A stretch of DNA of 64,000 nt from Ostrinia nubilalis (taxonomy: Eukaryota > Arthropoda > Insecta > Lepidoptera > Crambidae). Under the pieces are notes generated by a model. The model was not told the DNA's origin. It did no database searches and worked only from the letters and a program-made list of their open reading frames with translations. The stretch spans positions 6,014,001-6,078,000 of the forward strand of contig NC_087104.1 in the NCBI RefSeq assembly GCF_963855985.1. The letters run 5' to 3'. Positions 47,831-60,039 of the stretch are shown here, piece after piece; positions within the stretch are counted from its first letter, which is position 1, and the number at the start of each line of letters is the position of its first letter. The position numbers and the translations under genes were made by a program.

Positions 47831-49721
47831 AACTAGAGTTACCTATAGGCCTCGATGGATTCGTTACATCAAAACCGGTTTTGTTTTAGAATATTTTTAA
47901 TAAGTGGGATGATTTAAACAAATTTTATGGCCGATATACCTACTTTACAAATATGGTTTGCGTGAGATATTTTTTGATTAAGTTATTGGTTTTTTAACTA
48001 AATGTAACACAAATTACATAAACCATTTTATAAGGTTTATATCTAATGGATTTCCTTTCATAAATAGCATAATTGAGTAAGCTGTAGATTTTGTGAGGTT
48101 AGGGCGTGTAGACTAAAAAGTTTGACTCTACATGAGATAATATTTTTTCGACAATGCGACACAATTAAATGGTCTCGTTTTGGCAGCATTTTACATGAAA
48201 ATTTTAAACATAGGCTACATGCCTTTTTTTGTTTTTATAAATAGGCATTTGTTTTTTTAAACATCGATTACAATCATTCCACTCTTGTTTTAAATTGGAC
48301 ATCTTAAAACAAATGCCTCATAAAATATTAACTTCGGAAACTAATTAACCATAAAAAAAGAAGTGCTAAAACCGACTGCTTAATTGAGTGGTCAGGGTTG
48401 TGACGTAAAGTATTATAACGACGTTTATTTATGGTTTCCGAAAGAAGTTGATTTACAATAAGATTAGTGGCGTAGTAAAATATTAGAACAAAGCATTGAT
48501 GAGGCTGGCTAGCCGCCAACGTTGTTCTTAGGGTTGACACTATATTTTATTGATTTATCTTTAGTTATCAAAAAATTTTAAAGCTAAGAAATGTATGAAA
48601 ACGAAAATAACTTTTAACGTATCAAAATGTTCTCAAGCTTGTAGATATTTCCTAACATAAGTCATAATTCCGTATGATAAAGGTAAGTTTTCAAACTCAT
48701 CACATTTTTCTTTTTCGTTTGTGATGGAAGCTTTATAGCTGAAGCTTACTTACCTACACCAAGAATTTGAATTTACTAGTAAAAAAGTTCACCAGAGCAT
48801 AGAGAGTCTATGAACCTGAACATGGAGGCTTCTCTACATAATAATAAAATAAAAGGCTGCTTAAGCTATCGTATTATCAAAAATCATTGTTACGCCTAAA
48901 AAGAGTCACGCACGAGTCACGACTAATTATTATACTCGTAATATTTATTTAAAAGCTCCCATAGTAGGTGGCAACCCTAAATTCTCATTCAGGCCCGTCA
49001 TTCATAGCTGGCGGGCCGAGTAACCACCTGCCCGGGCGCACACGGAAAAATAATTTACATCTTAGCGTAACCTTGTTTATTATCTGTAACAATATTGTGA
49101 CCTCGTTGGTTGATCCTTTTTGCATTTGCGTGAAAAAAAAAGAAGACTTCGTCGTTCGCGTGGCGGGAAAACTGGCAACGCACAAGCCATTTAATAAAAT
49201 TAAAAAGAAAACTGTAACTTTTTTATGCCTTTGACATTTATGCTTGCCATTGTGGCCAGTGTAAAATAGAAAATGTAATAATACTCGTAAGTACGGCTAT
49301 TTTATTGGTTTTCCCGAAACTACAGTTATTGTTCTGGTTATTTATAAAACTGCTATTTTCCTTGAAGAATCAAAATAATATTTCGATGATGTTATAATTG
49401 CAATAACATTTGCTATAATACAATATTTTCCCTTACTAATGAAATACGAATTCCCACATGAAAGAAAAATAAGGAGACTTCATTATCATTAAGTCATAGT
49501 TTTATTTTCAGTACAGTCATAAAACTATTTCTAATCTTACATCAGTACCTAACCTACCTACAAGGCATGGGAGCACATCCAAAAATAACCGCGTATGACG
49601 CAAAATACACGAAGTTCAAATGATATCAATAATGTACTACATAAAAGTTGTTTGCTTTTAACTATGACTGCCCTTGGAAGGGTTTAACGCATGCTCGAAT
49701 AATTTCAGGTCATAAATTATT

Positions 49722-50183
49722 GGTCTATTCCACTTTGATCACCTGGCTTTGATGACCCAGGTGATCAAAGTCCACTTCCAGCGACAATTTAGTGTCCTTT
49801 GATCACCCACGTATACTATGCCCTGGGTGATCAAAGTGACCTCCAGTTAAATTATAATTTTAGTGTCCTTTGATCACCTACATACAAATCACACCTCCTC
49901 TGAATAGTCACATGTCCAATTGTTATACTTACATATTTTGTTTTATAATATTTTTGATATTTTCTAAAAACCGCAACAAACAAATTGGACATGTATGTGA
50001 CTAATCAGAGTTATAATTTATTTATAGGTGATCAAAGGACACTAAAATAGTAATTCAACTGGAGTCCACTTTGATCACCCAGAGCATGGTATCCGTGGGT
50101 GATCAAAGGACACTAAATTGTCGCTGAAAGTGGACTTTGATCACCTGGGTCATCAAAGCCAGGTGATCAAAGTGGAATAGACC
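49722..50183. mobile_element. 462-bp foldback transposon with 8-bp target duplication and ten CTTTGATCACC motifs
   Basis: The TIRs begin GGTCTATTCCACTTTGATCA. AAATTATT is present on both sides (49714-49721 and 50184-50191), a perfect 8-bp target duplication of the hAT or P type. The arms are about 205 bases (left to about 49925, right from about 49978), so nearly the whole element is one hairpin. The undecamer CTTTGATCACC or its inverse occurs ten times in alternating orientation, and two more sites have one mismatch. GATCAAAG matches the TCF/LEF (pangolin) core. There is no coding capacity. Confidence 0.93.
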
Positions 50184-50533
50184 AAATTATTTACGATTCT
50201 ATTAATACCAACTTCAAAAATACACGTTTGATTTGTGGACTATAAAAGAACCGGTGAAGTGCTAGTTGATCTCATACGTGAAGGGATCCGTACAATTTCA
50301 ATGTTTAAATGTTTCAATGATCCACAATGACGATTATTAAACTTAGGGGTTTAATTATGTAACTTTATGACGACGGGTACAAGGGTAAAATTGACAATCA
50401 GCGGTGCTACGTTATAGGCTATTATTGGCACCTTTTGGTCAAGGATCCCTAAAGACAGGAATTGATTGATGTTACAGTTACAGTACAGTTAACCGTATTT
50501 TGTGTTACAATTTCGCTCTTGTACAACTACATT

Positions 50534-50684
50534 TACGCCTGTATTCACAAACATTACTATGAGGTCTCACAGTACGCGTTGACGCACGGGGTGACACAAG
50601 AACCAATCACAGAGCTCTATTCAACGCTGTGCGTTCGATTTGCTACTTCACTTATGCAAGCATCGTTTGTGAATACGGGCATTA
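50534..50684. mobile_element. Solo copy of the 152-bp MITE of the 2071-3292 array
   Basis: TTACGCCTGTATTCACAAAC at the left and the inverse of gtttgtgaatacgggcatta at the right. The middle (actatgaggtctcacagt, cgctgtgcgttcgatttgct) matches the array element and lacks the foldback insertion. The short frames on both strands here are translations of the repeat. Confidence 0.85.
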
Positions 50685-52255
50685 GAGCTTGATATGCTGT
50701 CTGCACAGTGTGTACAGCATATCCCAAGTAACACAAAACACAATTATAAGAAGCGTACAACAGCATGAACCTACGTGCAGAGCAGTATATGAGCAGCATA
50801 TGTAGCACTATATCAGCCGTATAAAAGTCTATAAGTGTCTTGTAAGCGCAATTTGGGCCCCAAATAATACGGCTTTGAGCATTATTAAATATTATTAGTG
50901 CTGCTAACCAGCGCTTATAATGTTATTGAAGACAGACATTAGTAAAGTTGTTAGACAGCATATTCTAATGTAAAAAGCATTTTATTAGATGTTAGTACAG
51001 CTTTGAAACAGCTTTCAGAATTACAATGCCAAAGTTACGTTTTATTCTAAGACTGAACGTTTTATTTTGTTTGTTTGAAAGTATTCGAAAAAACTTATCG
51101 CATTTTATTGTCCGATTTGATTATTTTTCGTTTAGAGTATTGCAGTGCAATGGTGTTGTGAGGAGATGTTTTAATGTCTTTATTTAAAATAATTTATCAT
51201 AAGGTAAGTATCTTTTTTTTTGATTCAAGAATGAAAATGAGCTGGGAGTATTAGTCTTATGTGAAAATATATATATGTTTGTGGTTTATAATTCACGCGC
51301 CCTCACAGAAATCCTTTTTTTAATAAAATAGGGACAAATTTAGAATCGACATATGACACTTTTTGTGATTTTTTTAACGATTTGATTAATTTTAACTTAT
51401 AAAATTGCTTCTATCGATACTCCGCTTGTAAGAAAAGGATAATAAGTAGTATTTCATGCATATGTGTATTATAATTTTATTTTCTATGTTAGAGAAAACA
51501 GAAAGCAAATGGCGTCAGATAATATTAATGTTTTAAACTTTCAACTAGTGTCTTTTAATGTTGTCAGTCTTATTATAGTAAAAAGAAAATGGTTAAGTCA
51601 TTCAACCTACATATAAAATATCTAAGTGATATCTTTAGCATTACTGTAACACTTTTTAGGTATGTTATAATGTTCATTAGGTTTAAACGTCATAAAAATG
51701 GATTGCTTTAGTGTTAATCAGGGTACCGAAACAATAATTTAGAATCCTTTAATCACGTCATGATCCCCTACTCCACGTCTTTCAATTTTATCTGTCTCCA
51801 ATTAGGTAGGTACCTAGTTTGACAAGTGTTTAGTATAAAATCATTATCACTACAAATGTAATTTGTAATGAAACACGATATAGCTACCTATCTTATTTTT
51901 CGCTCATTGTAATAGTAATAATTTAAAGGAACTTTTTGTAACTAGTTAGTAGTGTTGCTGTAGTCGTTTTTTTAAGGGTATGCGTTATACGGGTTTTAGT
52001 TTTCAGGTAACTACTTCTCTATTAAGTCATAAATAAGCTTATTTGTTTTTTTTTTTCAGATGCCTTTTAAAATAGTGCAAACGACCGAAAGGGATGAAGG
52101 AATGTTCTACGGAACTTCTTGACTCACACAACAACCGATTGTACTGTATTTTGTGTATGAGGTGTATCATTTTTGGAACACGTTTTGCATTTCTTAAACC
52201 AAATATAAAGTTTGAATATTCCGTCTTTATCTTTCTCTTTACTCCACCTGTTCTC

Positions 52256-52373
52256 TTAGGCTGAGTTGCACCACCTAACTTTGACCGTAACTATGACGAT
52301 AACCGATGTTTTTTGTATGGGGTTTGACAGATTTTTGACGTTTGTTAAAGTAAGTTGGTGCAACCCGGCCTTA
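52256..52373 (+). mobile_element. MITE, GGCTGAGTTGCACCA family, copy 6
   Basis: TTAGGCTGAGTTGCACCACC to ggtgcaacccggccttaa, with the core ttttgtatggggtttgacag. About 118 bp. Confidence 0.85.
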
Positions 52374-53840
52374 AGTCTTTTTCCACTGTTTATTCATGTC
52401 AATAACGTGACACGTTCGACATAAATTTTCTAATGAATATACAGGACCTACTAACGCACAAATGAATATAATTATACGGCTCGTGGTTTTATGGCCAAAT
52501 TATGACCTAAAGTAATAAAATATTTTTTTAATTTATCTAAATAGTGCTAAAAGCTTTAAAGTAACAATAAAATAAGAAGATAACAGAGCTAAAACTTTAG
52601 TAAATGTTTGGCTAATGCTGAGCAGTAAATAAGCATAAGAAAAGATCATAAAAATGCGTTCAATCTGTAAAATGTGTTAATATATCTGAATGCACTATAG
52701 AATATTTCGACAACGTTTATTTAATGCATTAGGTTTTCTTATTTACTAATATACGGTTTTAACCTTTGTGTTAGTGTAAATGCTGTTAAAGGTGCTGTAT
52801 ATTAAAAGTAATTAATGTTTTAGTATGATTATAAGCCAATTAACTTAATTTTTTTAGACCATATAATAGCTTCATGCATTGTAAATTTTACCGCATTCTA
52901 CTCAAAAGCATTTAAACTAAGTCAAAACTGATTTAAAGTGATAGTCTGACTTTAAAACGTAAATCAATCATAACTTCAGTGAATATACAGATTGCGTGTT
53001 ACTTGGGATACACACGAATCATACTTTTAAACACAGAAGATGTTCTGCACAAAGTGTCGTGTATTCGTAGTATCTGAGTTATCTCGCCTTCGCCAATGTT
53101 TGCCTTAGCTCAATGTTTTATTAACACTCGGCTATCTGTATAAGAAATTACGAAAGAATGTGTTTTTACGGCTAGACACTATTTGAGTCCATTGCCGAAT
53201 GCGAATGCCATCCTGAAACGTAAACTTTTCGAGGTCAATGCCTGGCAAGAATTTTTTTATTTAAAAAGTTTACGCCCCTTATTAAATTACTGGCTGAAAA
53301 TATGAAACGACGTGGGTCAGAAAAAAGAAATATGAGTTCTTTATTCAAATTTGAAAACTATGATGAAAAAAATATTGTTTTCTTTTTTATTCGAATGTCA
53401 AAAACTATAGTTTTCTTTAGTGATGCGACGAGCGAATTTTTAGATTGTTATTTTTAGTAAGTTTTATTATTTAAAATATGTGAATATCAGACTGTATTCA
53501 TTAATTTTACTAAAATAAACTATTCAACACGTTACATATGAAACTAAATGGTTGGTATAATAATAAAAATTAGCTTGACAGTATTTTTATAAACGAAATA
53601 GTTTTCAGCGATATAATTTATAGTTATTAAATGATGAGACGTAAAAACCGCTACATATTTTCTTTGAACTTATAGCACTAAATATCTTTAGCTATAAAAA
53701 ATATACGATGCCCATTCTACAAAAAGTCCTTTGACTAAACGATGCCAATATATCATAACAGCTATTTCAGCGTAGTAAAAAATAAATGTGGGTTATCTGA
53801 TATTTATGATTCTTAGCACTGAAAAGATATGAATGGAATA

Positions 53841-54107
53841 CAGGGTGGACACGATAAGTGATCTCACTCGATTATTTCTAAACTATTCAAGATATCGAAA
53901 GACTGGTTACTGATCCTGAAAGTGCTTCAAGAGTTGTGTATCAAACTGTATCAATAATAGGTAACAAAATAAACTGGATCTATACGATAATTCAATGTTT
54001 ATTATTGGTATCGTTTGATAGAACTCGTGAAGCACTTTAAGGATCTGTAACCAGCTTTTAGATAGTTTGGAAATAATCGAGTGAGATCACTTATTCTTTC
54101 CACACTG
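53841..54107. mobile_element. TA-flanked MITE with CAGGGTGG ends (267 bp)
   Basis: Left CAGGGTGGACACGATAAGTG and inverse right CAGTGTGGAAAGAATAAGTG continue together through ATCTCACTCGATTATTT. TA lies on both sides. A related copy sits at 58826-59020. It ends about 190 bases upstream of the candidate first exon at 54295. Confidence 0.85.
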
Positions 54108-54294
54108 TATAAAAGAGAAATTACCTATCTAATGCTAGTAGAGATGTAATCATTCAGGTCGATGTAATTGTGAACATATCGACAGGTCATATTTATCTTT
54201 CTAATACATAGACTGATAAAGATAGAGATTATTCGAACAGTTCTTTGCTGGCAAATAATTCATTTGCCTAGTGTAAGGAGTGATAACAGAAGAA

Positions 54295-54336
54295 ATGGCG
54301 GAGTATCAAGCGATACTCGTTTTGGCTGTGTTATTG
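54295..54336 (+). CDS. Candidate alternative first coding exon (signal peptide start) of a short ADAMTS-like isoform
   Basis: ATG in a good context (agaagaaATGG), with an in-frame TAA at 54274, opens a 14-codon exon MAEYQAILVLAVLL that runs into the donor GTGAGT at 54337. It ends in phase 0, matching the phase 0 acceptor at 63018. The join reads MAEYQAILVLAVLL-VVGREG then VLA-STAS: a short charged head, a hydrophobic core of about 11 residues and a plausible signal peptidase site after VLA. The mature product would start just before the spacer domain. Related ADAMTS-like genes in vertebrates and worms are known to make short forms from internal promoters. No TATA box was identified, and the untranslated exon part upstream is undefined. 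A chance open stretch remains possible. Confidence 0.5.
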
Positions 54337-57300
54337 GTGAGTAGTTAAAATTAATTAATATTATTTTATCTAATTATATTTACCCAATTCAGCCCAGTGT
54401 GGCCTACATCTATATTTGTTTTTTATCTTATCGTAACAAGGAAACAATTTCGCGCTTGGAAAAGAAATTTTTCCAAAAATATTACTGTCATGTATAACTA
54501 AAAACTCGCCTTTTCCGTAAATACTGTCCGTTTTGTATTTTTTTCTAGTGGTTATTTTTTTCTTTTGTTGCGTGGTCTGTGTTGCCTGTGTAGTGTGTGT
54601 ACTGGAGACACATAACTTCTCTTATTTTCTTAGACATAATAATCTTAACATTGCAGGCTTTAAAGCATAGAAAGAAACTAGTAAGTAAGTAGTAACTTTT
54701 TATTTAACCAAACCAAAATGGCATTATTCACCAAACTCATTTTTCGATTTTTTTTTATGATAGGACTATTTTAATCATATTTTTTTCAGATAACAGACTG
54801 AAAAAAAGTTGATGCCTACTTGCATTTTGCTAATTTGTTTACAAGCGCGATAAGTCTGAACACGTGTAAACCGATATCAAGTTGCCCCCCGTCTAGACGA
54901 CCAATAACGATTGTGGTCATTGATTGTAGAAAATTTGAACACTTGTATCGGTTATTCAGGTCACTCGAACACCCAATTAGTACACTATTGATCTTTTTGG
55001 CTACCAGCCACTTAAGGTACTAGGTGTAATATGTATGTTTTAGTAAGCAAGACTATGTTATTGTTTGAAAAAACATAACCCTTCTTCTGGCGCATTCGAG
55101 TAAAAAGTATGTAATGGTGTCCACATTTGCTACATTCATGCAAGCCCCATTTTGGTCACAACAGTGGTAGGTTATTGCAATTAAAATACACTTTCTTTAC
55201 TAGAACCTATATTTACAGGCTTACTTCAGGACCCAAAAACATGTCCCAAATATACCAAATATATCTACCTTCCCTACCACCGCTTCGTTCACCAGTTCGA
55301 GATGATATAGATATAAATACTGGTAGGTACTGACTGAAAAAAGTCGCGGAAGAAATTGAGCTAGTTTAGTGACGAAAAAATACAAATTGTAGCTTTTTAG
55401 TTAGGTTTGCTTTTCCTATACATTGTTTGCATGTTATAATATACCTACGACTCATGGCAATGTTTTACGGCCTATACAAAAATACATACGACAAAATTAG
55501 AATGGTTTACTTCATTTATTTATCGTAAAACTTGACATTGAAACTGTTAGCTCATGCGCCAGGAAACGTCCCCAAATGCCGCGACGGCTATAAAACCGCG
55601 AGATTCTTTTAGGTATGACTTGTTTTCACTTCAACAACTATGCCGCTTACTCAACTAGAACGGCCAGCCCAGATTTGCAGTGTAGTTATATTAAAAAAAA
55701 AGGTGTTATTTAACCCCATTTGTGCTTAAAACGTATTAAGTTGCAAGTTTACAACACAAACTTTTCGTAGCTGCTAGGAGTTTTGCATTTGAAATGATGA
55801 GCTGCTAGGATTGCATTTAAAGTGCTAACCTTATGGCTAGAATCTTACAGATAACATATTATGCAATGTATTAATGGGTAAAAGATTAATAAACATAGTG
55901 TAATTTGATTAAGATTTATAACTTGCTTAGTCTTTACACTATTGTATTTTGACTCCCCGAGCCTCGATTCATGATAAAATGGGCTCGGTTGTAAAAACTT
56001 TAATATACCAACCACCAGATCAGATGTCCTTGAAACTAAAATCACTCTGGCGCCACAAACTGTTTGGTTTTAGTCAACGGATATCGCGTAGACGCCGTGC
56101 AAACTTCCAAAATGAACAATCACGAATACGAATTCTTCTCAAATTATTTGCACGCCATTATTTACCGCAAACATTTGCCCAACAAGCGTTGCCTAATCTA
56201 AATTGTGCATAATATTTATCATAATAATAATTATAAGTCAATCCCCTATGTTAATTCTGTAGAATGTAACACTTATTTAATTTGAATAAGGTATTATTGT
56301 TACGATAAACACGATGCGACACAGTTGCGTGTGTTTGCATAGTCGCCTCGTCGCACTCCGAGTCTCCGGCCACCTTTGTTTTAACATACCGCGGTTGAAT
56401 GGCTAATTTAGAATCCCACTTATCTGATTCAGTTGCTCATTCGACCTGAATATTCGGCTTCATAAATTTCGTGCTCACGTCATAACGGATTGGCATTCCA
56501 TTGTTTACTACCAATGTCTTTTGATCGGCCTTACCAATGCAATGAATTTGCTAATCGACTCTATCTGGCTCTTTCATTCGCGTGAATATCCCAGGATGAG
56601 TAAAAAAGAAAGCCAACATTGAAGCAATTGAACGGAATAGACCCCTAAATCTGAAACAGGGATCGATCTAAAGTTATCAAAGAAGATATCAACCAGACGT
56701 CTAAATATAAAGGCAGTCGGCTGCAATATAGCAGGGGCGACATAAAGCAGTCTTCCACACTCCGCCTCGTTAACAGTTCAACATATTAATGAACAGCGTA
56801 AACTTTGTATTAGAGCCGAGGACGCGAAATTGAACCGGGTAATACCGGGTTGATATTAAACCACTTGGGTCATAAATATCTAATTCGCAGCCAGGCTCAT
56901 CGCGTATTATAATGGAAACTCCAGCTTCTGTTCTCTAATGAATGCAGCCTCGGTGCAATATAAATAAACGTAGTAACATTGTTTGCATTACCGCCTTATA
57001 ATTCTTTAGACCTTGCTATCTCGCTCCAGTTTTGGCTTTGATCTCGTGACATATTGTCCTATTTTTCTCCATATGCACTAGATTGCATGCCCTAAACGTT
57101 TCGGCCTTGTCCATTTGTGGCCCGGGCCATAAACGATGGACAATTGAAAGTAATAAAGTAATGTATCTGGGTATACTTTGTTGTCCCAAGTGGATGGCAC
57201 AGATTGAGACGCAGTTCGTGTCGCTAGACAAACTGGAGCTATCGCCTGAATGTAGAATTGATTGGCCCATACAGAACATACAGCTATTTTACAACCACTT

Positions 57301-58541
57301 CAGAGCTTAAACTAGTTTTAATACATTGTAACCAAATATTTGGATATGAATATTAATAAATTGTGAACAATTAAGCTAAAGAAAAGTATCTTTAGTTCGG
57401 AATGATTCATTATAATGAGTCATTTCATTAAAATTCTTAATCACACTTGTGAATTTATTACAATATTTTTGTAATTACAACAAACTATTAAATTTTATGA
57501 GTAAGATCTAGTCAAAAACATGCTTCTGTTGTGGAATATCATGTTAATTGAATATGCCATTCAACTTTTTTGTATTTAGGTCCTTTGATCCTCGTAAGAC
57601 CGAAGAGTAAATTTTGTCGACTTCTAAGTATCGCCGAATGTGTTTTCAGAAGAACGAATAATTTGTAGTAGTAAACGCCGAGCACTTCGAGTAAAAAAAA
57701 TTCTATGTTAGAGATTTTCTTTTGCATTCATATTTTCAGGGGCCCTATATAATAGTGCATAGAGCTTATTTTAGGTGAAAAATAATAAAAAAATGTTTTC
57801 TCTTAAAAGAACATTCGGTATTACAGACTTTAAAAAGGAAAAGTAAATAAATTGTATTTTATACTTTAAAGTAAAACATAAATGTAACCTTCTTAATAAA
57901 TTAATACTACATAAAGATACAATAATGATATTAATAAATGTAACTGAAAAGGTACAACGGTTTTAATTTTGTTTAATGTTTCATAATTAGTACTTTTAAA
58001 AGTACTATCGGTTTTATAACATACACTAATTATAGGTTAGAATGTATAAGAAGTAATGTGAATATTCATGTTAATTATAATATTTACTAAACTAAAAATC
58101 AGAACGTTCTCATGGTAAATTTTCTCAATCATATCATAATTTTAAAAGTGCAATACTCAATCCCATCTCAATAGAAAAAATATACAAAAATAAAACTTTC
58201 ACCATCAAGACCGAATGTTCCTTGCAAAGAACTATTATTTTCAAACGAAAAAAAAATCTTACAAAACTACTTCAAATTGGGAAAAATAATTTTTTTGCTT
58301 GTTTAGCAGTGTCTTAACTTAAATTATACTGGTCAGTTTTGCAATTAAACTACGTTTACGTGAAGAAAAAAAATTAATCGCACATCACGTCTTCTCGGAC
58401 GAACCACCTTGTCAAAGAAAAATGATAATTTGACAGTGACATTTTGTTTTTTTTATATTAATAAGTTCGGATACCTGATTTTGAATACTTTAAGCCATAG
58501 ACTATCACTCTTTTTTTTCGATAGGCGCGAATTTTTGAACT
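54337..58541 (+). other. Intron stretch with few recognisable repeats
   Basis: This would be the first half of the 8,681-bp intron of the short isoform. Fewer transposon ends are visible than elsewhere. The part 56330-57310 has higher complexity and includes the perfect palindrome GGCCCGGGCC near 57120. Frames at 55949-56212 and 57083-57310 show no family motif. I consider regulatory content possible but unproven. Confidence 0.35.
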
Positions 58542-59293
58542 TAAAGAAGAACGGTCACGCCCCATACAAAAAAAACCCAGACCCGACAGAAACGAGACAT
58601 ACCTCAGTTTTTTTGTCATGTCTTAATTAGTTAAATTATATATTTTTTATATTCGAAATCTATGTATAACACCAAAATATTACCCTTTGTTTTTGTTCAG
58701 GTGTTATACAAAAACTAATACAAAATGCCTATTTATCACCAAAATTGGTAAATGTATGTACCTAAATGTCTATTACAGCTGCTATGGAATGTATCTAGGT
58801 GACCTGGAGATGCAGTCGGATTATACAGGGTGGTTATACATATGGAACGATAAGTGATCTCACTTGATTATTTCTAAACTATACAAGATATCGAAAAACG
58901 AGTTACTGATTCTGAAAGTGCTTCACGAGTTCTTTCAAATGGTACCAATAATAGGTTACAGATTATGGAAGCTGGTAACATTGAATTTTTGGATTTTGTA
59001 ACTTCATCGTTTCCACCCTGTATAATCCGGATGTATCTCCAGGTCACCTAGATACATTCCATAGCAGCTGTAATAGACATTTAGGTACATACATTTACCA
59101 ATTTTGGTGATAAATAGGCATTTTGTATTAGTTTTTGTATAACGCCTGAACAAAAACAAAGGGTAATATTTTGGTGTTATACATAGATTTCGAATATAAA
59201 AAATATATAATTTAACTAATTAAGACATGACAAAAAAACTGAGGTATGTCTCGTTTCTGTCGGGCCTGGGTCACAGATGACCGTTCTTCTTTA
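58542..59293. mobile_element. Large foldback element with arms of about 285 bp
   Basis: Left arm 58542-58833 starts taaagaagaacggtcac and pairs with right arm 59013-59293. Matching words include gaaacgagacatacctcagt, ttataacaccaaaatattac, gcctatttatcaccaaaatt and ctgctatggaatgtatctag. The arms differ by a few substitutions and by one small length difference near the outer end. The centre is occupied by a second TA-flanked element. The 73-residue frame at 58409-58630 overlaps the left arm and is not supported as a gene. Confidence 0.88.
58826..59020. mobile_element. TA-flanked CAGGGTGG MITE at the centre of the palindrome
   Basis: The ends are CAGGGTGG and CCACCCTG, with TA on both sides (58824-58825 and 59021-59022). 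The left half matches the element at 53841 (cgataagtgatctcact, gattatttctaaacta), while the right half is shortened. The host palindrome continues directly on both sides (cggatta / taatccg). Confidence 0.8.
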
Positions 59294-59582
59294 TCGCTAA
59301 AGTTTTAGTTCCTCTGAAGGCACATCCGGCGATACTTCGAAATCACCTCCGAAAATGTCTCGGCGTTACTGACTACAAAGTTTTAGTTCCTTGTGTGGCA
59401 CATCCGGGCTTACGAGGTTAAAACAATGATGTAGTCGTCATGTTTTGGAAATAGGTAGGTAGGTAGTAATTTTTTTAGATGTATGAGTATAATATCGTCA
59501 GTAAATATAACAATTAAGATCCTTTAAATATTATCTACTATTTTGTACTCTATTTGTTATCGTTGTCCTAAATCTATATATA

Positions 59583-59846
59583 CAGGGTGTTAGGTAAATG
59601 GGTATATGAGCCGACACTAGCCCATGTTAACATAGGCATATAAATGGTATGGTGAAGTCAGAAATTTGATATCATGATTTTATTTTTTTTTATTTTCATA
59701 CAAAATATATTTTACAAAATCCGATTTGTATGAAAATTAAAATAGTTAAAATGAAGATATCAATTTTCTGACTTCACCATACCATTTATATGACCATGTT
59801 AACATGGGCTAGTGTCGGCTCATATACCCATTTACCTAACACCCTG
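59583..59846. mobile_element. TA-flanked MITE with CAGGGTGTTAGG ends (264 bp)
   Basis: The arms are 80-90 bases, beginning CAGGGTGTTAGGTAAATGGG on both ends and continuing through gccgacactagcccatgtta and atggtatggtgaagtcagaa. TA lies on both sides. The interior is AT-rich. Confidence 0.9.
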
Positions 59847-59854
59847 TATAAAAG

Positions 59855-60035
59855 AAAGTCGTGTTAGTTACACCACTTATAACTCAAGAACGGCTGAACC
59901 GATTTAGCTGAAAATTGTCAGGGAGGTAGTTTAGAGCCAGGAGAAGGACATAGGATTTTTATCCCGTTCGAAATTAAAAAAAAGTCTGCTTATTTATTGC
60001 CATTAAGGCGGAACAAAGTTCGCCGGGTCAGCTAG
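59855..60035 (+). mobile_element. Helitron-like element, 3' end intact
   Basis: It contains aactcaagaacggctgaacc and gatttagctgaaaattgtca. It ends with a short stem (GGC-GAAC...GTTC-GCC, one bulged base) about 6 bases before a terminal CTAG followed by T, as Helitrons do. The 5' end is not determined and it directly follows the MITE ending at 59846. Confidence 0.65.
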
Positions 60036-60039
60036 TATC

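Noticed and set aside
49722..50183. CRISPR-like array of regularly repeated words
   Set aside because: The repeats alternate in orientation within a palindrome with target duplications. This is a transposon in an animal genome.
55949..57310. Frames of 87 and 75 residues in the 54-58 kb intron part
   Set aside because: No family motif and no matching splice pattern. Kept only as possible non-coding regulatory sequence.
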